Shown here one piece after another: positions 1 through 5,935 of a stretch of 6,657 nt of DNA. Location: positions 1 through 6,657 of the forward strand of contig JAILSA010000160.1 in NCBI GenBank assembly GCA_024697885.1, in the 5' to 3' direction. Below the pieces are notes generated by a model. That model made no database searches. It saw nothing but the letters and a program-made list of their open reading frames with translations, and had not been told where the DNA came from. This DNA comes from Eubacterium sp. (GTDB lineage: Bacteria > Bacillota > Clostridia > Lachnospirales > Lachnospiraceae). The position numbers and the translations under genes are program-made. The first letter of the stretch is position 1. Each line of letters opens with the position of its first letter.

Positions 1-45
1 ACTCAGGAAGCTGCTAAAGAGCAGAAGCCAGGTAAAACACGATAA
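1..45 (+). CDS. C-terminal tail of an upstream gene (5' truncated)
   Basis: Frame 1 is open from the window edge and reads a hydrophilic tail, TQEAAKEQKPGKTR, ending in TAA at 43-45. A charged Lys/Gln/Glu-rich end is typical of a protein C-terminus, and a terminator hairpin follows 45 nt later, which fits a gene ending here. Frame 2 is also open, to a TAG at 47-49, and reads a less natural Leu/Arg/Ser-rich string, so frame 1 is preferred but not proven. Fourteen residues are too few to identify the protein. Confidence 0.5.
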   Translation, partial: TQEAAKEQKPGKTR

Positions 46-90
46 TTAGTAAGCTAGTAAGTTTTATTCTTTCTTTTTAATTTTCTTTTT

Positions 91-125
91 TAGAGGCTGT
101 TTTATATAAAGCAGCCTCTATTTTT
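91..125 (+). terminator. Rho-independent terminator or attenuator hairpin
   Basis: The arms TAGAGGCTG (91-99) and CAGCCTCTA (112-120) are perfect reverse complements. The stem extends inward through one G-T pair and three A-T pairs to a four-base ATAT loop, giving about 13 bp. TTTTT follows at 121-125, so the hairpin is oriented to stop + strand transcription coming from the upstream gene. The reverse strand would have A-rich sequence after the stem, so it is not bidirectional. It ends only about 8 nt before the ribosome binding site of the next gene, leaving no room for a promoter between them. It may therefore act as an attenuator for the downstream run. Confidence 0.85.
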
Positions 126-132
126 AATGTTT

Positions 133-138
133 GGAGGG
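133..138 (+). promoter_or_regulatory. Ribosome binding site of the DUF4313-like gene
   Basis: GGAGGG lies 6 nt before the ATG at 145. It supports that start over an in-frame ATG at 196, which has a weaker GGGG about 8 nt upstream. Confidence 0.75.
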
Positions 139-144
139 TAACAT

Positions 145-816
145 ATGACATTAACAAAAACAGAAGAAATAAACGAGGTGAAAGGGGAATATGGTATGGC
201 ATCCAAAGAAATAGATGATATTAGTATTGAGATTGTAATTAGCTCTTATTATTACAACAAACAACTCAGCCTTAGTATGGCTGCAACAAGATTTGATGGA
301 CTTGAATTACGAAATAATATAACTGTAAATTTAGGTGCTTATTGTCCTCCGTTTTGCAGCTATGTTGATGTAAATAATTTTCCACCTGCAGAAAAATTTA
401 TTGCAGATAATGAGCTAGGTTGTTTTACTGGTGTGACTAAAAAAGAGGGGGGTTCTGAGTATCCACTATATCAGTTTTTCCCTGACAAGCTGAAAGAAAT
501 AGATTCAGAAGAAGTACAAAAATACATAGAAGAAAATCAATTCACAAAAGAACAAGTCGAGTTATGTCCAAATAAAAAAGGATATTCTTGGCCAGGTATG
601 AAAAAATTAAATATGGAAGAAATAGAAAAATATACCAAAGAAGATGGTTTAATGGGGGCATATATTTTATATCCGGATAACACAGAATCAGAAATTGATT
701 CACCATTAAGTTTGGAAGAGGTTAAGGATATGATTGGAAGAGGTTTAGAGTTTGGCTACGAAAAACCGGAACCGAGACAAAAACAAATACAGAAAAAAAG
801 TTTACCTAAACATTAG
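145..816 (+). CDS. DUF4313-like hypothetical protein of conjugative elements
   Basis: A soluble, acidic protein of 223 residues with no signal peptide or membrane segment. Residues about 58-112 carry the part I recognise: a 'NITVNLGAY' strand, 'YVDVNNFP' (73-80), 'AEKFIADNELG', then 'YPLYQFFP' (106-113). This order resembles the DUF4313 family found in mobile elements of gut Firmicutes; the match is from memory. The second half (about 120-223) is Glu/Lys-rich, contains 'LMGAYILYPDN' (169-179) and ends in a basic tail. The biochemical function is unknown. The ATG at 145 has a good Shine-Dalgarno; an in-frame Met18 (196) is an alternative start. It is the first gene of the run, just after a terminator-like hairpin and 19 nt before the next gene, so a role in element maintenance or transfer is inferred only from context. 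Confidence 0.8.
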   Translation: MTLTKTEEINEVKGEYGMASKEIDDISIEIVISSYYYNKQLSLSMAATRFDGLELRNNITVNLGAYCPPFCSYVDVNNFPPAEKFIADNELGCFTGVTKKEGGSEYPLYQFFPDKLKEIDSEEVQKYIEENQFTKEQVELCPNKKGYSWPGMKKLNMEEIEKYTKEDGLMGAYILYPDNTESEIDSPLSLEEVKDMIGRGLEFGYEKPEPRQKQIQKKSLPKH

Positions 817-822
817 AGAAAA

Positions 823-828
823 AAGGAG
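823..828 (+). promoter_or_regulatory. Ribosome binding site fixing the start of the small acidic protein
   Basis: AAGGAG sits 7 nt before the ATG at 836. The longer reading from an ATG at 752 would overlap the preceding gene by 65 nt and has no comparable site, so 836 is chosen. Confidence 0.75.
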
Positions 829-835
829 AGATAAA

Positions 836-1039
836 ATGGAAGATGTTAGAGAATACAAAACTAAAAGAAATTCAAAAGAGCGTAAATTTGTCAAAGACAT
901 AGCCTCTTTTTTTGAAAAAGAGTCAGGAGTAACTTTTGATATGGATACGGATTATCGTATGGGTTCTAATCCAGAGGAAGAGGTTCTATACGATTGGGAT
1001 GGCACTGCAATAGATGATTTACAAAAGGAAGGTGTATAA
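836..1039 (+). CDS. Small acidic hypothetical protein, 67 residues
   Basis: I do not recognise this family. The protein is bipolar: residues about 5-23 are basic (Lys/Arg-rich, 'YKTKRNSKERKF'), while residues 21-67 are strongly acidic, with about 14 Asp/Glu against 3 Lys/Arg, including 'DMDTDY', 'PEEEVLYDWDG' and 'IDDLQKE'. There is no Cys, signal peptide or membrane segment. The start at 836 is set by an AAGGAG site. The stop lies 2 nt before the ArdC-type gene, so the two are very probably co-transcribed and translationally coupled. It may be an accessory partner of that protein; an acidic DNA-mimic role is conceivable but is speculation from charge and position only. Confidence 0.75.
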   Translation: MEDVREYKTKRNSKERKFVKDIASFFEKESGVTFDMDTDYRMGSNPEEEVLYDWDGTAIDDLQKEGV

Positions 1040-1041
1040 AA

Positions 1042-2850
1042 ATGGAACTTAATAAAATGCGTAAAGAGCTTGCTGATGCTTTCATTGCATCCTTGAATGA
1101 GAAAGAACTTCCCTGGACTAAAGGATGGTCTGTTGTTAGAAATCAAAATGCTATTAATGGACACGAATATAGAGGTGTAAATGCTTTTTGGCTTGCATAT
1201 ATATCACAAATAAAAGGATATAAGGATCCTAGATGGTGTACTTATAAGCAAGCAGCTGCAAAAGGCTGGCAAGTAAAGAGAGGTGAAAAAGGAACACACA
1301 TAGAATTTTGGTCTATGTATGATAAAGAGACAAAAAGAAAGCTGACTACTAGAGAAGTAAGTGAGCTAAGAGAACAGATATCAGATGAGGAATTTAGTGA
1401 GCGTATAAAGCCAATATCCAATGTTTATTCTGTTTTTAATGCAGAGCAGATAGAAGGTATTCCGGAGTTACAAATTGCAACACAAGAATATGATAAGGAT
1501 ATTTGTATAGAGATAAGAGATGATGTAATTAAAGGATTAGAAGTAGGATTTATCGAGAGTGGTGATCAAGCTTTTTATAGTCCGAGAGAAGATTCAATTA
1601 CGATGCCTCCAATGGATGCTTTTTGGGATGAATACAGTTATTTAGCGACTTTTCTCCATGAAGCTGGTCACTCCACCGGAAGTAAAAGTCGTATGAATCG
1701 TGATTTATCTGGTTCTTTTGGAACTGAAAGTTATGCCAAGGAAGAATTAAGAGCTGAAATAGCATCCGCATTTACAACTCAAGCCATTGGTTTAGATGGA
1801 ACTATGAGTAAAGAGCATATTGATAATCATAAAGCTTATATCCAGAATTGGGTACAAATTTTGAAAGACGATCCTAATGAATTGTTTAGAGCTATTAATG
1901 AGGCAGCTAAAATTTCTGATTTTGTAATAGAAAAGGGAAATTTACAACGGTTTATTCGTGAATTTAAGCCGGTAATGACAGAGCAGGAAGATAAAAGTAT
2001 GGAAGAAGCAAAAATACTTTTACAGAATTTTTGTCAAAGTGAATATGGTAATAACTGTGACTTCAAAGACTTATCTAATGTAGAAATCGCTTATTCAACC
2101 TGGACCAATGATGATACTAATAAAGAGTATGAGATTCAAGCTGCCTTTGATCTGGAAGAACATATGTTAATTAAGTATGTGGATGGTGATGGATACTATG
2201 AAAAAAAATATGATTCTTTAGAAGATATGATTGAAACTGAACTAAAATATCTTGATTTTGCTGATTTAGTAACTCCGGATGATAGTACAATTGAAAAAAT
2301 CAAGGAAAAGGAAATTAATGATATTGCAATGGCAGATATTGATAGGCATGAAGCAGAAATTTTTAATATGATTTATCCAGGAGAATATGAAGATGATGTG
2401 GAGTATATAGCGAAATTTAAAGCAAAAACCAAAGAGTATTTTCAAGGTATTGAGGGTATGAGTTTAGAAGAGGTAGAAGGTACTTTAAAAGAATATGTGG
2501 CTGCGGTAATCATGGACAGTGAAATAAGCGTAGACATAGAGGATGTATTAATTACTGGAAGCAGGAGCCGAGGATATAATTTTTCAACTTCTGATTTAGA
2601 TGTGGTAGTAGCGTATAATGGCACACTTCCAGAAGATGCCCTTTTCAATTTGTTAAATGATAAAGGAGAGAAACTTGGCAAGGTTAAAATAGACTTTAAT
2701 CCAATTTCTTTATATAAAAGGAGATCATTAGCCGACACCCTTAAGAATCAAGAAGAGTACATGAAAGAAAAAATAGAGAAGCTTCCCTATATACCACAAA
2801 AAGTTGAAAATGAAGTAGTAGAAAAAAGGAGGACTTGCTATGGAAGATGA
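1042..2850 (+). CDS. ArdC-like antirestriction protein with zincin metallopeptidase and C-terminal nucleotidyltransferase domain
   Basis: A 602-residue multidomain protein. Residues about 3-95 resemble the ArdC N-terminal ssDNA-binding domain (DUF1738): 'PWTKGW', 'NGHEYRGVNAFWL', 'WCTYKQA' and 'GWQVKRGEKG'. Residues about 190-300 form the zincin-like peptidase domain, with the zinc motif HEAGH at 206-210 and the downstream EELRAEIASAF (234-244) that should supply the third ligand. A linker domain (about 318-412) resembles the small domains of large polyvalent proteins. Residues about 475-560 look like a minimal nucleotidyltransferase: GS (506-507), ten residues, D518-x-D520, and a later acidic strand 'KVKIDF' with D551. 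ArdC proteins protect incoming conjugative DNA from restriction; the role of the transferase part is unknown. AAAGGAAGG upstream supports the start. The gene overlaps the following small ORF by 11 nt. The ArdC and peptidase assignments are firm; the middle domain is tentative. Confidence 0.9.
   Translation: MELNKMRKELADAFIASLNEKELPWTKGWSVVRNQNAINGHEYRGVNAFWLAYISQIKGYKDPRWCTYKQAAAKGWQVKRGEKGTHIEFWSMYDKETKRKLTTREVSELREQISDEEFSERIKPISNVYSVFNAEQIEGIPELQIATQEYDKDICIEIRDDVIKGLEVGFIESGDQAFYSPREDSITMPPMDAFWDEYSYLATFLHEAGHSTGSKSRMNRDLSGSFGTESYAKEELRAEIASAFTTQAIGLDGTMSKEHIDNHKAYIQNWVQILKDDPNELFRAINEAAKISDFVIEKGNLQRFIREFKPVMTEQEDKSMEEAKILLQNFCQSEYGNNCDFKDLSNVEIAYSTWTNDDTNKEYEIQAAFDLEEHMLIKYVDGDGYYEKKYDSLEDMIETELKYLDFADLVTPDDSTIEKIKEKEINDIAMADIDRHEAEIFNMIYPGEYEDDVEYIAKFKAKTKEYFQGIEGMSLEEVEGTLKEYVAAVIMDSEISVDIEDVLITGSRSRGYNFSTSDLDVVVAYNGTLPEDALFNLLNDKGEKLGKVKIDFNPISLYKRRSLADTLKNQEEYMKEKIEKLPYIPQKVENEVVEKRRTCYGR
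2828..2832 (+). promoter_or_regulatory. Ribosome binding site of the 44-residue ORF, inside the preceding gene
   Basis: GGAGG, preceded by an A-run, lies 7 nt before the ATG at 2840 and within the last codons of the ArdC-type gene. A consensus site with ideal spacing is the main argument that the short ORF is translated. Confidence 0.7.
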
Positions 2851-2974
2851 TAAGAACATTCCGACTATTTCTTTTTATTCTTTAGCTGAATTGATTAAAT
2901 ATCTTAATTCAGCTGGTTTAAAAGGACTTGCAGAAATTACTGTAATAAAGGGGGTATCAAATGAAAACGAATAA
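2840..2974 (+). CDS. Small hypothetical protein, 44 residues, overlapping both neighbours
   Basis: The ORF starts MEDDKNIPTISFYSLAELIK and ends in TAA at 2972-2974. It has a consensus GGAGG site with 7 nt spacing. It overlaps the end of the ArdC/nucleotidyltransferase gene by 11 nt and the start of the RadC-like gene by 14 nt, and it fills what would otherwise be a 110-nt gap. Overlaps on both sides suggest translational coupling. Residues about 13-37 could form a short helix ('SLAELIKYLNSAGLKGL') followed by a strand ('AEITVI'). There is no membrane segment and I do not recognise a family. It could be a small partner or regulator of the upstream protein, or a short conserved element protein. 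Confidence 0.65.
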   Translation: MEDDKNIPTISFYSLAELIKYLNSAGLKGLAEITVIKGVSNENE

Positions 2975-3512
2975 TGTATTAAAAAATGTTCGTATCCGTT
3001 TGGTTTTATCAGAAGCTGATAATTTATATAGTAATGAAAATATTGGTTCTCCAGCAGAAGCCATTTCTGTAATGAGTGAGCTATTAAAAAGTTTAGATCG
3101 AGAATATGTTTGTGTAGTAAATCTAGACATTAAAAATAGGCCAATAAACTATAATTTAGTTAGTATAGGAGATATTTCATCAGCGAATGTACCAATGCAA
3201 AATGTATTTAAGAGTGCGATTTTAAGTAATACCGCAAGTTTAATGCTATTTCATTCTCATCCTTCTGGGGATTGTTCTCCTAGCAAAGATGATTTTACTA
3301 TGACTGAAAAAGTGATACAAGCAGGAAAGTTACTAAATATTCCAGTATTAGATCACATTATTATTGCCGGTGGAAGTGGAAATTATTATAGCTTTCGTGA
3401 AAATAACCTAAAATTATTTGAAGGACCAATTAATAAAAAGGTTATCAAGGAAATGGTTGAGGAAAAAAAGGTAGCTGAAAATAATAAAACAATAAGAGTG
3501 AAATGTATGTAA
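2961..3512 (+). CDS. RadC-like JAB/MPN-domain protein
   Basis: A 183-residue protein made almost entirely of the RadC-type JAB domain. It shows the complete metal-binding JAMM pattern: a Glu in 'LDREYV' (E48), then H98-S-H100-P-S-G, S108 and D111 with the canonical seven-residue spacing between H100 and S108. 'IPVLDHIIIAGG' (127-138) is the usual following strand. Full-length chromosomal RadC also has an N-terminal helix-hairpin-helix region, which is absent here, so this is the short form common on mobile elements. Family members are predicted zinc metalloproteins, and a proven DNA-repair role is lacking. The usual Arg before the helix ('hPRE' in RadC as I recall it) is replaced by Met in 'NVPMQNVF', and HNHPSG is HSHPSG. 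AAAGGGGG before the ATG supports the start. VirB4 follows after 15 nt. Confidence 0.88.
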   Translation: MKTNNVLKNVRIRLVLSEADNLYSNENIGSPAEAISVMSELLKSLDREYVCVVNLDIKNRPINYNLVSIGDISSANVPMQNVFKSAILSNTASLMLFHSHPSGDCSPSKDDFTMTEKVIQAGKLLNIPVLDHIIIAGGSGNYYSFRENNLKLFEGPINKKVIKEMVEEKKVAENNKTIRVKCM

Positions 3513-3527
3513 GAAAGGAAATTAATT

Positions 3528-5933
3528 ATGTTTAATTTATTTAAAATGGATGATGGCCATAAAAGACAAACAGAAAAGATTTATAAGGTGCCTTATTGTG
3601 TGCAGGACACGATTCCGATTTATAGAATTTCTAGAGAAGGAATTTTTGAGCTGGAAAATAAAAAAGGGATTCATCTTTTTGATAAAGCATATCTTTTTGA
3701 GGATATCAATTTTGCAATTCAGGATGAAGAGGAGCAAGATATCACAATGAAGAAATTTAGAGCTTTATTAAATGCAATGAATGTATCCTATAAGATTATA
3801 ATTAGTAATCATTATGCAGATAATAAGGAGCTTCGCAAAACAATTCTTCATAAAGCTGTTAGCGAGGAATTAGAACCACTTGCAAAAGAGTACCATAAGC
3901 TTATTGAGGAGCGTTTAGAGGAAGGTAGAGAGGGATTAATGCAATCCAGGTATTTCATTATTACTTGTGAAAGACCTGATTTTGAAAGTGCCAAGAATTA
4001 TTTTAATACTATTGAGTCAACCTTAAATAATCATTTTATGAAGGTAGGAAGCTCATTAACGCCTTTAGATTGTGGTGATCGTCTAAGAGCATTACATAGC
4101 TTTTACCGTATGGGTAAAGAAGAAACATTTGATTTTAACTGGGATGAGTATGTAGAGCTTCGTAGAGATTGGAGAAATGATATTATAAATACATCCATGA
4201 CGGAATATGAAGATAGAATTGAGATGGAAGAAGGAAAAGTAGCAACTACTCTTTTTATCAGAAAATGGCCAGCTGGACTAGATTATTTGTTTTTGAAAGA
4301 GCTTACTAATGTGCCTTTTCCGGTAATCGTATCACTTGATTGTGAGCCTATGGATAACTCTTATGCATACAATTTAGTCAATCGTAAATATATGAATAAC
4401 GAGAGAGCTATCATAGCTCAGCAGCAAAAGAAAAACGATCTTAATGACTATTCATCGGATATTTCATTTGAAAAGGAGATGAAACAAAAAGAATCTAGAG
4501 AGCTACTGTATAGCTTGCGTGAGTATGATAATAGGCTTTTTTATGCCAGTCTAACAGTCCTAATTAAAGCAGACTCGATAGAGGAATTGAACGCTAGAAA
4601 AGAAAAAATCAAAATTATTGCTCAGGGAACTTATAATATGGAGCTGGAGTCATATTCCTGGAATCAATTGGATGCCATGAATACCACGCTGCCAACTGGT
4701 GCAAGATTTATTGATAATATGAGATCTTTAACTACAGAATCTCTTTCCATATTTTCTCCATTTAATGTTCAAGAAATTAACCATGAGTATGGATATTGCT
4801 ACGGTGTAAATACAGTATCTAAAAATCTAATCCTTGGTAATCGTAAAACAATGGATAACGGAAATGGGATGGTGTTTGGAAAGTCTGGATCCGGTAAATC
4901 ATTCCAAGAAAAAATGGAGATGGGCCAAACATTATGTTTTACTAAAGACGATATAGTAGTAATTGATCCTATGGGAGAATATAAGGAAATTGCAGAGCAA
5001 TGGAAAGGTCAGTATGTAAATTTGAGTCAGTCTGAGGAAAATGTGTTTTATATCAATCCATTGCATGTTCCTGAAAACATTCCTGATAAAGAGCGTTTTA
5101 TAGCAGAAAAAGCCGAATTTGCATATGCAATTTGTGAGCAGGCATTAAAGCCTACAGCACTTACCAGCAGACATATTGCAATAATCGATAGGGCAATTAG
5201 AGCTATTTATGATACTTATTTTAAGGAGTATGAAACTACAAAACCTAAACATCGTTCAGAAATTCCAAGTCCAACGCTCCGTTCTATGCGAGAATTTATG
5301 ATTGAAAATGAACCGGATAATGAGATTGCTAAAGAACTTGTGGAACAGCTAGAAGTATTTACGAATGGAACACTTGACATCTTTGCAAGGCAGCAATCGA
5401 CATCAGAAAACAATAGATTTACAGTATATGGCTTTTCCGAGCTTGGAAAGAGAATGCGTACCATGGCTATGCTGGTTATGATTGAGTCAATCACAGCCAA
5501 GATTAAGTATAATCAAACAACCGGTATTCATACCTGGGTATATGTAGATGAGATTCATGAAATTTGGAGTGATGAATATGCTCTTTTAGCCATTGAGAGA
5601 ATGTGGCGAGAAGTCCGTAAGCGTGGTGGAATTTGTACCGGCATGAGTCAGAATCTTGTAGATGCTCTTTCTAGTCGCTCTACTAAAACAATTGTATCAA
5701 ACTCAGAATTTACTCTTTTATTGGACCAGGGTGTTACTGATAGAGATATCGTTTCCGAACTTTTTACAGTTTCAAATGAGCAAATCAGTAAAGTTGAGGG
5801 AGCAACCCAAGGAACTGGCCTGGTAAGATTTGGTAAAAAAATTGTACCTTTTGACAATACGGTATCAAAAGAAAATGACTTATATAAACTGTTTAATACA
5901 AACTTTAGTGAATTAATTGAGAATGGGGTTTGA
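3528..5933 (+). CDS. virB4: VirB4/TraE-family type IV secretion ATPase
   Basis: An 801-residue cytoplasmic ATPase that powers assembly and substrate transfer of the conjugative type IV secretion system. Length and layout match VirB4/TraE/TrbE proteins of Gram-positive elements. The N-terminal half (about 1-420) is the divergent VirB4 domain that contacts the membrane channel. The C-terminal half (about 430-801) is the RecA-like motor: Walker A GKSGSGKS at 451-458, 'DIVVIDPMGEY' (475-485), Walker B 'WVYVDEIHEIW' (670-680) with D674-E675, the Arg-rich 'RMWREVRKRGG' (691-701) and the sensor-like 'GMSQN' (705-709). All key motor residues look intact, so the protein is probably functional. There is no transmembrane helix. 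AAAGGAA lies 7 nt before the ATG. The next gene starts 2 nt after the stop, as expected of an operon in which VirB4 precedes a mating-channel membrane protein. Confidence 0.95.
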   Translation: MFNLFKMDDGHKRQTEKIYKVPYCVQDTIPIYRISREGIFELENKKGIHLFDKAYLFEDINFAIQDEEEQDITMKKFRALLNAMNVSYKIIISNHYADNKELRKTILHKAVSEELEPLAKEYHKLIEERLEEGREGLMQSRYFIITCERPDFESAKNYFNTIESTLNNHFMKVGSSLTPLDCGDRLRALHSFYRMGKEETFDFNWDEYVELRRDWRNDIINTSMTEYEDRIEMEEGKVATTLFIRKWPAGLDYLFLKELTNVPFPVIVSLDCEPMDNSYAYNLVNRKYMNNERAIIAQQQKKNDLNDYSSDISFEKEMKQKESRELLYSLREYDNRLFYASLTVLIKADSIEELNARKEKIKIIAQGTYNMELESYSWNQLDAMNTTLPTGARFIDNMRSLTTESLSIFSPFNVQEINHEYGYCYGVNTVSKNLILGNRKTMDNGNGMVFGKSGSGKSFQEKMEMGQTLCFTKDDIVVIDPMGEYKEIAEQWKGQYVNLSQSEENVFYINPLHVPENIPDKERFIAEKAEFAYAICEQALKPTALTSRHIAIIDRAIRAIYDTYFKEYETTKPKHRSEIPSPTLRSMREFMIENEPDNEIAKELVEQLEVFTNGTLDIFARQQSTSENNRFTVYGFSELGKRMRTMAMLVMIESITAKIKYNQTTGIHTWVYVDEIHEIWSDEYALLAIERMWREVRKRGGICTGMSQNLVDALSSRSTKTIVSNSEFTLLLDQGVTDRDIVSELFTVSNEQISKVEGATQGTGLVRFGKKIVPFDNTVSKENDLYKLFNTNFSELIENGV

Positions 5934-5935
5934 CT

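Noticed and set aside
11..24. Small hairpin CTGCT-AAAG-AGCAG, and a 6-bp match of GCTGCT (10-15) to AGCAGC (110-115) in the terminator, as an antiterminator
   Set aside because: The stem is only 5 bp, lies in a likely coding tail, and the 6-bp pairing across nearly 100 nt is too weak to claim as an antiterminator.
101..110. TATATAA as a -10 promoter element
   Set aside because: It is the loop and inner stem of the terminator hairpin, and no TTGACA-like -35 lies about 17 nt upstream.
752..835. Upstream extension of the small acidic protein to an ATG at 752
   Set aside because: It would overlap the DUF4313-like gene by 65 nt without a good ribosome binding site, whereas the ATG at 836 has AAGGAG at ideal spacing.
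2442..2738. Antisense open frame within the nucleotidyltransferase region
   Set aside because: It lies opposite a well-supported coding region, has no recognisable domain, and its composition is what a reversed AT-rich gene gives.
5216..5857. Two antisense open frames opposite the virB4 motor domain
   Set aside because: The + strand here encodes conserved VirB4 motor motifs; the antisense frames have no family resemblance.
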